Assembly: GCA_038326655.1 (NCBI GenBank)
Contig: JBBQKG010000012.1
Coordinates: 1 to 64,000 of the forward strand
Direction of reading: 5' to 3'
DNA from: JBBQKG01 sp038326655
GTDB lineage: Bacteria > Actinomycetota > Thermoleophilia > Solirubrobacterales > JBBDJG01
DNA length: 64,000 nt
Positions 51,164 through 60,640 of the stretch are shown piece after piece. Each line of letters begins with the position of its first letter. Within the stretch, counting starts at the first letter, position 1. The notes beneath the pieces are model-generated. The model did not search any database. It had not been told where the DNA came from and worked only from the letters and a program-made list of their open reading frames with translations. A program made the translations under genes and the position numbers.

Positions 51164-53053
51164 TCAGGCCGGCTGCGGGGCCCCTTGCCCGCCTGCTCCG
51201 CGCACCTTCGTCTGCACGAACTTCAGTGACTGGAGGTAGATCAGGCTCTTGCGCTTGTGCAGGATGTCGGCGTCGCGGAGGCTTTCCAGAAACTCCGCCG
51301 CGCCGTCGAAATCGCGCATCCTGATCTTGACCGTGCCGAGCCCCTGTGTGACGTGGCTGTCCGAGCCGGCGCCGGCCACGAGGCGGTACTTGGCCGCAAA
51401 ACGGCGTGCCTCTTCGTTGAACCCCTGCACCGCGACGCGCGCGTTGAAGATCTCGAGGATGTCGATGTCGTCGACCACCTTGAGGAGGTGCTCGTAGTCG
51501 GGCACGGAGTGAAGCCGGTCGAATGGGTGCGGCACGTATGCCAGGCCGCCCTGCGCATGGATCGCGTCGACCGTCTCCTTCAACGACATTCCCCGAGGAA
51601 TCTTCTCCTCGATGAAGAGGCCGATCACCTCCCCCTCGTGGGCGGTCTTGACCTCCTCCGAGACGATCACCTTGATCCCGTTCGCGCGCTTCCGCGCCTC
51701 GAGCGCGCCCGAGATCTCGTTGTGATCGGTGACCGCGATCGCACCCAGGCCGCGCCGCTTGGCGGTATCGAGCAGCACGTCCACGGGCGTGGCGCAGTCC
51801 GGAGAGTGGTCGGTGTGCATGTGGAGGTCGCAATGGATGAACTCGCGGCGGCTGAGCCGGCGGGCGATCGCCGGACGCGCCTGCGGGGGGCTGTGGCGGT
51901 GCGCGACCACCCGGCGGTAGACGTCCTCGACCTCGCCGGCGACGCGGTCCCAGCCGAGCCCGTCCCGTCGGGACAGGCAGCGCTCGCGGAACGACTCGCG
52001 CAGCACGTGGTCCGAGACCAGCCGCGCGATCTGCGCGCTCAACACCTCGGCATCGCCGGGCTCGAACAGGAGGCCGTCGTCGCCGTCGCGCAGCGTCTCC
52101 TCGTAGACCGGGATGCGGGACGCGACCGGCACGGCGCCGGCGGCGAGCGCCTTCAACAGGGTCGACGAGGCAGGCGCGAGCCCGCTCGAGGCCGCGCAGA
52201 ACACGTCGGCGCGGCCGAGCAGCGCGCTGAGGTCGAGGTCCTGCTCGGTCGCGAAGCGCACGCGCTCGCGCAGGCGGCGGCCCAGCCGCGGCAGTGGATC
52301 GGCCGTGCGCGGTGACCACACGGTGGCGCTCCACTCCAGGTCCGGGGGCACGGCCCGCAGCGCGCGCAGGAAGAGCCGCAACGCCTGGCGCTCCTCTCCG
52401 GCGACGAATGCGATCTCGAGCGAGTCGCCGTCGCGGGAGCGTGGCTCGAAGCGCTCGAGGTCGACGCCACGGCCGAGGAGCTCGTAGTCGCCCGGGAAGA
52501 AATTCGAGACCAGCCCGCGGGTGACGTCGAAGATCGCCGTGCGCGCATCGAGCCGGCCGAAGAACAGCTCGATGAACCGCCGCGCGACCTGTGTCGATAG
52601 GACGCGCTCGGTCGGAGAGTGGAACGTGCCGACGTTCAGCGCCGAGGAGTGCCGCAGCGCCGTGGCCGAGGCGCTCGGCGCGAACGGCTCGTGCACGTGG
52701 AGCAGGTCGAGCGGGAGCTGGTCGAGCAGGCGCTCGATCGTGCGCGCGCCGTCGAGCGGGAGCGACATGCTTCCGCCCCGGCGGGCGGGCGGCACGGGGA
52801 CGCTCTGCCCGACCGCGATCACGCGCGGCCTGCCCTCCAGAAACAGCACGTCGGGGTCGCCCGCGGCGGCGCGGATCAGCCGCCTCGACTCCCGCACCAG
52901 CGTGCGTGAGCTGGAGGGCGCCAGCACCAGCACACGATGCCCCCGGCCGGCCAGCTCGCCAGACAGGCGCTCGACGTACTCGTTCACCTCGCGACTGGAC
53001 TCCCATGGATAGGGAGTCACCTGCGCGATCGTCAGTTGCCCGCCGTCCGTCAC
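51164..53053 (-). CDS. GT4 glycosyltransferase fused to a PHP phosphoesterase
   Basis: 629 residues from GTG. Residues 1-390 are a GT4-type, GT-B fold: IAQVTPYPWESSREVNEYVE, LLHVHEPFAPSAS, and the C-domain region ALAAGAVPVASRIPVYEETL and GLLFEPGDAEVL. Residues about 405-610 are a PHP domain with metal motifs CDLHMHTDHSPDC, VTDHNEISG, VPHPFDRLHS and GAGSDSHVTQGLG. GT4 includes PimA, the mannosyltransferase acting on phosphatidylinositol; PHP domains include histidinol phosphatases. It is the last gene after PAP2, CDP-alcohol transferase and ino1. Both activities are inferred. Start 6 nt after TAAGTT. Confidence 0.9.
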   Translation of the reverse strand: MTDGGQLTIAQVTPYPWESSREVNEYVERLSGELAGRGHRVLVLAPSSSRTLVRESRRLIRAAAGDPDVLFLEGRPRVIAVGQSVPVPPARRGGSMSLPLDGARTIERLLDQLPLDLLHVHEPFAPSASATALRHSSALNVGTFHSPTERVLSTQVARRFIELFFGRLDARTAIFDVTRGLVSNFFPGDYELLGRGVDLERFEPRSRDGDSLEIAFVAGEERQALRLFLRALRAVPPDLEWSATVWSPRTADPLPRLGRRLRERVRFATEQDLDLSALLGRADVFCAASSGLAPASSTLLKALAAGAVPVASRIPVYEETLRDGDDGLLFEPGDAEVLSAQIARLVSDHVLRESFRERCLSRRDGLGWDRVAGEVEDVYRRVVAHRHSPPQARPAIARRLSRREFIHCDLHMHTDHSPDCATPVDVLLDTAKRRGLGAIAVTDHNEISGALEARKRANGIKVIVSEEVKTAHEGEVIGLFIEEKIPRGMSLKETVDAIHAQGGLAYVPHPFDRLHSVPDYEHLLKVVDDIDILEIFNARVAVQGFNEEARRFAAKYRLVAGAGSDSHVTQGLGTVKIRMRDFDGAAEFLESLRDADILHKRKSLIYLQSLKFVQTKVRGAGGQGAPQPA

Positions 53054-53059
53054 GGGGCC

Positions 53060-53065
53060 AACTTA
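53060..53065 (-). promoter_or_regulatory. -10 box of a probable leaderless promoter
   Basis: TAAGTT on the minus strand, 6 nt before GTG 53053. It would give the GT4-PHP gene its own transcript, in addition to read-through from ino1. Confidence 0.4.
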
Positions 53066-53075
53066 CCGACCAGCA

Positions 53076-54236
53076 TTACTTCGCGGCGGTTCTTGCCTTC
53101 TTCGGCTCGCCGGCCCGCTTCAGCGCGTGCTTGCGGATGAACTCCTCGGTGTCGTCGTGCGCGATCGGGTCCGGGACCTGCTCGGGCGGCGACTTCATGA
53201 GGTACGAGCTGGGGCCCTTGAGCGCGCCCGCGACGCCCTTGTTCAGGGCGAGCTTGCACATCCGCACGGCGTCGATCACGATCCCCGCCGAGTTCGGCGA
53301 GTCCCACACCTCGAGCTTGAGCTCCATGTTCAGCGGTACGCCGCCGAACGACTCGCCCTCGAGCCTGATATGCGCCCACTTGCGGTCCGTCAGCCACGGC
53401 ACGTAGTCCGAAGGCCCGATGTAGACGTCGTCCTTGGGCAGCTCGTAGTCGAGCATCGACGTAACCGCGTTGGTCTTGGAGATCTTCTTGGACTCGAGCC
53501 GCTCGCGCTCGAGCATGTTGTAGAAGTCCATGTTGCCGCCGACGTTCAGCTGGCTCGTGCGCTCGAGCCGCACACCGCGCTCGCGGAACAGTCGCGTCAG
53601 CGTGCGGTGCACGATCGTGGCGCCGACCTGTGACTTGATGTCGTCGCCGATGATCGGCAGGCCGGCCTGCTTGAAGCGCTTCTGCCAGTACGGCTCGCGC
53701 GCGATGAAGACGGGAATGCAGTTGACGAACCCGCAGCCGGCCGCCAGCGCCTGCTCGACGTACCACTTCGTGGCCTGCTCGGCGCCGACCGGGAGATAGG
53801 AGACGACCACGTCGGTCTGCGTCTCGCGCAGGATGCCGACGATGTCCGCGGTCTCGCCGGGGGCCTTGCGGATCTTCTCCTTCAGGTACTTGCCGAGGCC
53901 GTCGTGGGTCATGCCGCGCTGCACCTCTATGCCGAGCGACGGGACGTCGGCGAACTTCAGGGTGTTGTTCTGGCCCGACCAGATCGCCTCGGAGAGGTCC
54001 TTGCCCACCTTGTCGGCGTCGATGTCGAACGCGGCCGAGAACTTCACGTCGCCGACGTGATAGCCGCCGAGGTCGACGTGCATCAGGCCCGGCACGAACG
54101 CCTGCGGGTCGGCGTCGTCGTAGTACTGGACGCCCTGGATGAACGACGAGGCGCAGTTGCCCACGCCGACGATCGCGACCCTCACCTCGTCGCGCTGCTT
54201 GTGCGCGCCGTTCGCTGACCCGTTTTTGGTGCTCAT
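53076..54236 (-). CDS. ino1: Inositol-3-phosphate synthase (Ino1)
   Basis: 386 residues. NAD site VAIVGVGNCASSFIQGV; then LPVGAEQATKWYVEQAL, DDIKSQVGATIVHRTL, LNVGGNMDFYNM, and the tail VPLNMELKLEVWDSPNSAG, all standard for the actinobacterial MIPS family, with a charged Lys-rich C-terminus. It turns glucose-6-phosphate into inositol phosphate, the head group for phosphatidylinositol and mycothiol-like thiols. An AGGAGG Shine-Dalgarno precedes ATG 54236. It is 48 nt after the CDP-alcohol transferase, which would use its product. Confidence 0.96.
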   Translation of the reverse strand: MSTKNGSANGAHKQRDEVRVAIVGVGNCASSFIQGVQYYDDADPQAFVPGLMHVDLGGYHVGDVKFSAAFDIDADKVGKDLSEAIWSGQNNTLKFADVPSLGIEVQRGMTHDGLGKYLKEKIRKAPGETADIVGILRETQTDVVVSYLPVGAEQATKWYVEQALAAGCGFVNCIPVFIAREPYWQKRFKQAGLPIIGDDIKSQVGATIVHRTLTRLFRERGVRLERTSQLNVGGNMDFYNMLERERLESKKISKTNAVTSMLDYELPKDDVYIGPSDYVPWLTDRKWAHIRLEGESFGGVPLNMELKLEVWDSPNSAGIVIDAVRMCKLALNKGVAGALKGPSSYLMKSPPEQVPDPIAHDDTEEFIRKHALKRAGEPKKARTAAK

Positions 54237-54284
54237 CTAGACAGCCTCCTGGTTACGAGTCCCAGCGGGGGCTGGGAGTCAAGG

Positions 54285-54992
54285 TCAAGTCGAGGTACCC
54301 TCGGCCGCCCGGTCGGTTACGCCGTCCGCGGCCGCCTCACGCCTCACGAGTGCTTCCCGCACGTGCCAGATCCGCTGCGCGACGGTGATCACCGTCAACG
54401 CCGCAAGAACGTAGATGGACGCCTCCAGCAACTCGAAGCTACCGAGTCCCGCGCCCTTCGCGAGCACCAGGCCGATGGACAGCACGACCACCCTCACCGG
54501 ACGTGTCGCCAAGCCTACCTTGCACTCCACGCCGAGCGCCTCGGCACGCGCACGCGTGTAGCTCACCATCAGCGAGCCGAGCACCGCCACCACGACCGCC
54601 GCGACTGCGAGCTGGTCGCCGCGCGACGCGAAGTAGGCGGCGACCGCCGCGAGCACGATGCCCTCCTCCATCCGGTCGAGCGTCGAGTCGAGGAAAGCCC
54701 CGAACATCGAGCCCTTGCCGGACATCCGCGAGTAGCGGCCGTCGAGCGTGTCCATCAGGCTTCCGACGATGAAGGCCAGGCCCGCGAGGAAGAAGAGGCG
54801 CTGGGTGACGAGCACTGCAGCGGCCACGTTCAGCGCGAGCCCGGTCAGCGAGATCGTGTTGGGCGTGAGCCGCGACTCGATCAGCCGCTCGCGCACGTTC
54901 TCGCGAAACTCTGCGGCGGTCGGCGCGCGGCCGTTCTGGCGCCAGCCCCCCCGCCCCTGAGAGGCGCGGGGCCGGCTCATGCGCTCGGCCAT
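54285..54992 (-). CDS. CDP-alcohol phosphatidyltransferase, probable phosphatidylinositol-phosphate synthase
   Basis: 235 residues with about five membrane helices. The catalytic signature D81xxD84G85xxS88R89x8G98xxxD102xxxD106 (in MDTLDGRYSRMSG and FGAFLDSTLDR) is complete except that the usual Ala before Arg is Ser. It joins a CDP-diacylglycerol to an alcohol phosphate. Placement ahead of ino1 suggests inositol phosphate as acceptor, as in mycobacterial PgsA1; phosphatidylglycerophosphate synthase is the alternative. Its start is directly adjacent to the PAP2 stop. Confidence 0.88.
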   Translation of the reverse strand: MAERMSRPRASQGRGGWRQNGRAPTAAEFRENVRERLIESRLTPNTISLTGLALNVAAAVLVTQRLFFLAGLAFIVGSLMDTLDGRYSRMSGKGSMFGAFLDSTLDRMEEGIVLAAVAAYFASRGDQLAVAAVVVAVLGSLMVSYTRARAEALGVECKVGLATRPVRVVVLSIGLVLAKGAGLGSFELLEASIYVLAALTVITVAQRIWHVREALVRREAAADGVTDRAAEGTST

Positions 54993-55835
54993 CTAGACGG
55001 TCGCCTCGCGCGCCCGTGGCTGCCACGCCCAGGCCGCCGGCCAGACACGCGAGAGCACGTGCTTTGCGAGCAGCGCGGCGGTCGCGGCGACGGCTGCGCC
55101 CGCGAGCGCGTCCATCACCCAGTGGTTGCCCGTGACGACGACCACGAACGCGACGACCAGCGGGTAGAGCGCCCAGAGCGCCTTCGCGGCCTTGCGCTTC
55201 ACGATCAGCGCCGCCGGCCCCGCGATCAGCAGCGCGAACGCCACGTGCATGCTCGGCACCGCCGCGTACGGGTTGAAGAACAGTGTCACGAACCCCGAGT
55301 CGTGCTTCACGTTCACGTAGTAGGCGATCGTGTCGACGAACCCCAGCTCGGGGAAGAACCGCGGCGGCGCGGTCGGCAGCAGCAGGTAGCCGACCAGGGC
55401 CAGTCCCATCGCGACCACGAACATGTTGCGGACGAAGTAGAAGCGGTCGTTGTGGCGCAGGTACAGCCACACGAGCGCCGAGGTCGTGATCACGAAGTGC
55501 GAGTTCACGTACATGAAGTTCGCGAAGTCGATCAGGAAGCGGTGGCCCATCGCCCAGCTCTGGACGCTGTGCTCGACGAAGAAGTGAAGTGTCTTCTCGG
55601 TCGAGACGATCGTGCGGGCGTTCTGGAACGGAACCGCGTCGTTGGACTCGGCGATGCCGCGGACGGTCTCGTAGCAGAGGTCCGCGAACACGAAGATCGC
55701 GAGTTGCAGGATCGCGTCGGCACCCCCTCTCGGGAGCCACGAGATCGTGTGCTTCCTGCCGGTGCGCCTCGAGCGAAGGCGCGCAATCCCGTATATGGCC
55801 GACAGGACCGCGAGAGGGACCGCGAGCCGGAACAC
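54993..55835 (-). CDS. PAP2/Aur1-like membrane phosphatase
   Basis: 280 residues, about six membrane helices. PAP2 motifs: C2-type VPSMHVAFALLIAG (His) and C3-type TGNHWVMDALAGAA (His/Asp). The PTAPPRFFPELGF loop and the layout resemble the Aur1/inositolphosphorylceramide-synthase-like PAP2 group. It may dephosphorylate phosphatidylinositol phosphate or transfer a phospho-inositol head group. First gene of the four-gene block PAP2, CDP-alcohol transferase, ino1, GT4-PHP. GTG 55835 follows TAGGCT by 6 nt. Confidence 0.9.
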   Translation of the reverse strand: MFRLAVPLAVLSAIYGIARLRSRRTGRKHTISWLPRGGADAILQLAIFVFADLCYETVRGIAESNDAVPFQNARTIVSTEKTLHFFVEHSVQSWAMGHRFLIDFANFMYVNSHFVITTSALVWLYLRHNDRFYFVRNMFVVAMGLALVGYLLLPTAPPRFFPELGFVDTIAYYVNVKHDSGFVTLFFNPYAAVPSMHVAFALLIAGPAALIVKRKAAKALWALYPLVVAFVVVVTGNHWVMDALAGAAVAATAALLAKHVLSRVWPAAWAWQPRAREATV

Positions 55836-55841
55836 CAGTAG

Positions 55842-55847
55842 AGCCTA
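55842..55847 (-). promoter_or_regulatory. -10 box of a probable leaderless promoter (inositol-lipid block)
   Basis: TAGGCT on the minus strand, 6 nt before GTG 55835. Confidence 0.5.
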
Positions 55848-55866
55848 ACCGACCTGTCGCCGGATG

Positions 55867-57531
55867 TTAAGAACCCGTGACCGGGCTGACGCGGCATTTG
55901 CGCCCGGACGTGCCGGTCGCCGCGCCCCATGCACGAGCCGCCGAGAACCCTGTCACGATGCGGAAGCGCCCAGCCTGGGCGGCGCGCACGAGCGTCCAGT
56001 CGCCCGCCCTGCCGACGCAGCCTGCGCCCGTCGCGAGTCCCCAGTAAGGCGTCGCGCGCACGCGCACGACGAAGTCTCCCGGCCGGGAGACGGCGAGCGT
56101 GAAGGACTCGGGCCCGAGCCGCTCGAGCCGCCCGCGCGCTCCTGCGCCCTGCTCGAGCATCGGGGCCGTGCCCCGCACCGCGTAGATCCTCCAGGCGCCC
56201 GCGACGGCCCGCAGCCGCAGGTACGCCGGCGCGCTGCGGACGATCGCCGCCTCCCGCTGGGCCGAGTAGTCGAGGCGCGCGCTCGGCAGCGCCACCCAGC
56301 GGATGCCGTTCTCGCGCAGCCAGCGGCCGTAGCGCTGGCTGGTGATGCGATCGTCATAGAAGAGACGGTTCCGCGTCACGTCGACCTGCCGCAGCCAGCC
56401 CCTCGCGAGCGCGAAGCGCGGCGCCAGGTACGCGGTCTCCCAGTGGTTGAAGGTGTAGGGCACCTCGAGCCGCTCGCGCTCGGCGCCGTGCCGGGAAAGC
56501 CAGTCCGAGAGCGGCGCGTAGTAGGCCCTCGCGGTGGACGGGTCGCCAAGGCTCTGGAAGGTGTCGGGGATCGGCGTCACCACCTGCCAGGCAAGCGCCA
56601 CCGTGAGCGCGGCGAGCACGACGGCCTTGGGAGCGCGCGCCGGGCGTGAGAGCACCACCGCCGCGAGCACGGGGCCCGCAAACAGCGACCCGAGGCGGGT
56701 GACGTTGCCCCCGACCGGGTTCGGCACGAGCCAGGCCAGGGTGCCGAGCGCCAGGTAGGCGAGCAGCACCGTCCGAAGCTCACGCTCCTCGCGCATGCCA
56801 CGGATCGCGAGCAGGCCTGCCACGCACGTGAGCGCCAGGGGCCAGTAGGCCGAGAACCAGAACGGGAACCGTCCACCCTCCGGAAATACAAGCGCCAGCA
56901 GCGCGGTCGGTAGCAGCGTGGCGACGGCCACGATCGCCACCGGGCGAAGCCGCCCACGCCCATGGGCAAGGCCGCCCGCGGCTACCACGAACGCCAGCAG
57001 CACGGCCGCGACTGGGCTCGCGAGCGCGGTGCCGAGCGCCGCACCGCCGGCGAGCATGGGCCGTCTCAGCTGGAGCGCGCGCAGCGTGCCAAGCGCGAAC
57101 GCGGTGCCGAGCGCGAACGGCAGCCACCCGTTTGCGAGCAGCGCGAGCGAGCCCAGCGCCGCAAACCAGAAGCTCGCCAGGCGCGCCTGGTCTCCCCAGC
57201 GGTCGCGCACGAGGCGGTCGAAGAAGTAGGCACACGCGATCGCCGACAGGACGCCGGCAAGCTCCGGCGAGAGCAGCGCCGAGAGCGGTGGGAACAGGAT
57301 CGAGTACGTGAGCATGTAGTCGCCGCCGTACCAGCTGCTGTTCCACAGTGCGAAGCCGTATTGCGAGAAGTAGTCGGCGCGGAACGTGTGTGCGGCAAGG
57401 TCCCGGAGCGGGGGATTCCACAGCGCGAAGGCGCCCGTGAACACGGCGCTCAGTGCGAGCACCGACGCGCGACCGGAGAGGCGGCCTGCTCGCTGGCGGA
57501 GTGTCATGTGTGCGGCTACCGTTGGCTGCAT
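55867..57531 (-). CDS. Large integral membrane protein, possibly GT-C-like
   Basis: About 554 residues from ATG 57531; ATG 57507 (MTLRQRAGRL) would give 546. About ten hydrophobic helices cover residues 20-360, with a first luminal loop holding ADYFSQYGFALWNSSWYGGD, aromatic and acidic as in GT-C glycosyltransferases. The last ~180 residues are hydrophilic and beta-rich, probably outside. The family cannot be named. It is 31 nt upstream of the inositol-lipid block on the same strand and may contribute to it. It diverges from nth. Confidence 0.7.
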   Translation of the reverse strand: MQPTVAAHMTLRQRAGRLSGRASVLALSAVFTGAFALWNPPLRDLAAHTFRADYFSQYGFALWNSSWYGGDYMLTYSILFPPLSALLSPELAGVLSAIACAYFFDRLVRDRWGDQARLASFWFAALGSLALLANGWLPFALGTAFALGTLRALQLRRPMLAGGAALGTALASPVAAVLLAFVVAAGGLAHGRGRLRPVAIVAVATLLPTALLALVFPEGGRFPFWFSAYWPLALTCVAGLLAIRGMREERELRTVLLAYLALGTLAWLVPNPVGGNVTRLGSLFAGPVLAAVVLSRPARAPKAVVLAALTVALAWQVVTPIPDTFQSLGDPSTARAYYAPLSDWLSRHGAERERLEVPYTFNHWETAYLAPRFALARGWLRQVDVTRNRLFYDDRITSQRYGRWLRENGIRWVALPSARLDYSAQREAAIVRSAPAYLRLRAVAGAWRIYAVRGTAPMLEQGAGARGRLERLGPESFTLAVSRPGDFVVRVRATPYWGLATGAGCVGRAGDWTLVRAAQAGRFRIVTGFSAARAWGAATGTSGRKCRVSPVTGS

Positions 57532-57584
57532 GGGGAAGCCCGGAGGCGCCGAGAGGACAAGGACCACGATATAGCCTTGACCGG

Positions 57585-58304
57585 GTGGCCGCGACTCGCA
57601 GTGCGGAAACTCGCTGGCGAAAGCCAGACCGGCGTCGCGTCCGCCTGATCCGCGACCGCCTGCGGTCCTTCTACGGCCGTTCGCGCAACGAGCCGCACCA
57701 CGCGCCGCTCGACGAGCTGGTGCTGACGGTGCTCTCCCAGAACACGAACGACCGCAACCGCGACATCGCCTATGCCCGCCTGCGGGCACGTTTTCCGGAC
57801 TGGCGGGCGGTGCTCGGCGCGCCGGTGTCCGAGGTGGAGGACGCGATCAGGCCGGGCGGCATCTCGCGCGTGAAATCGCAGCGGATCCACGCGATGCTCG
57901 CCGTGATCGCCGAGAAGACCGGCACCCTCGACCTCGAGCAACTCGCGACTGCGCCGCGCAAGGCGGCGATCGGGTTCCTCGAAGCGCTGCCCGGCGTGGG
58001 CCGCAAGACCGCCGCGTGCGTGCTCCTGTTCTCGTTCGACCGGCCCGAGCTGCCGGTCGACACGCACGTGTACCGCGTCGCTTCCCGGCTCGGGCTGATC
58101 CGGGCGAAGACTTCGTTCGAGGAGGCTCATGACACGCTGCTCGCGCTGACCGACCCCGATGACGTCTACGAGTTACACGTCAACCTGCTCCGCCACGGAC
58201 GGCGCATCTGTACCGCCCGGAACCCGCGGTGCGGCGTGTGCCCGCTGCTGAGCCTGTGCCCCTACGGCCGCGGCCGCGTGCGGGCCCTGCGCGCATCTGC
58301 GTGA
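57585..58304 (+). CDS. nth: Endonuclease III family DNA glycosylase
   Basis: 239 residues from GTG. HhH-GPD fold: LTVLSQNTNDRNRDIAYARL, the helix-hairpin-helix LPGVGRKTAACVLLFSF, and the catalytic Asp in PVDTHVYRVASRLGL. The [4Fe-4S] cluster loop is C-x6-C-x2-C-x5-C (CTARNPRCGVCPLLSLC). The Lys of bifunctional Nth falls at the expected helix as Gly-Arg-Lys (GVGRKT). It removes oxidised pyrimidines. The next gene (DUF167) overlaps by GTGA. Confidence 0.93.
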   Translation: MAATRSAETRWRKPDRRRVRLIRDRLRSFYGRSRNEPHHAPLDELVLTVLSQNTNDRNRDIAYARLRARFPDWRAVLGAPVSEVEDAIRPGGISRVKSQRIHAMLAVIAEKTGTLDLEQLATAPRKAAIGFLEALPGVGRKTAACVLLFSFDRPELPVDTHVYRVASRLGLIRAKTSFEEAHDTLLALTDPDDVYELHVNLLRHGRRICTARNPRCGVCPLLSLCPYGRGRVRALRASA

Positions 58305-58580
58305 CCGCGGTCGCGACGATCGGCGTCCGGGTCCAGGCGCGCGCCGCGCGCAACGAGATCGCCGGCGAGCGCGAGGGCCGGCTGGTCGTGCGCCTCACGG
58401 CGCCCCCGGTCGAGGGCCGCGCGAACGAGGCCCTCTGCCGCTTGCTCGCCCGGCGCCTGGGCGTCGGCCGCACGCGGATCAGCGTGGTCGGTGGCCTCAT
58501 TGTCGCGCGACAAGGTCGTGCGCGTCGAGGGCCTGACGAGCGTCGAGGCGCTGCGGGCGCTCGGCCTTCCCACGTCATAA
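58301..58580 (+). pseudogene. DUF167 (YggU) family gene, frameshifted
   Basis: The first frame reads VRVQARAARNEIAGEREGRL, LTAPPVEGRANEALCRLLAR and TRISVVGG, the hallmark of DUF167. After about 58490-58495 the family C-terminus (SRDKVVRVEGLTSVEALRAL) continues only in the next frame, ending TAA 58578-58580. One extra base in GGTGGCC, or two missing, explains it. It may be a true mutation or an assembly error. Intact protein would have about 92 residues. It starts GTG 58301, overlapping the nth stop. Confidence 0.8.
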
Positions 58581-58681
58581 GGCCCGCAAATAGGCGCTTT
58601 TCAAGGCAAAGAAAACGCTGGGAAGCCGCAGGGTAAAGCCGCAGAGACCTGCTAACGTCAGACTTAGATTTATTGCTAGGG

Positions 58682-58716
58682 GCGCACACGAGTGCGCTTC
58701 CCCCCGTGCTTTTTTT
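58682..58716 (+). promoter_or_regulatory. Hairpin and T7 run in the dnaK leader
   Basis: GCGCAC (58682-58687), ACGA loop, GTGCGC (58692-58697), flanked by GGG and CCCCCC that can extend the stem past a TT bulge, then TTTTTTT (58710-58716), 22 nt before ATG. It resembles an attenuator. The leader upstream has a TAGATT -10-like box (58665-58670). I find no canonical HspR (HAIR) inverted repeat. Confidence 0.4.
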
Positions 58717-58738
58717 CGATACCTGGAGGTAGACCCAG

Positions 58739-60639
<1,901 letters not shown>

Positions 60640-60640
<1 letters not shown>

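Noticed and set aside
58580..58738. HAIR operator for HspR
   Set aside because: No CTTGAGT-N7-ACTCAAG or close variant found; the CTAA/TTAG pair is too weak to call.
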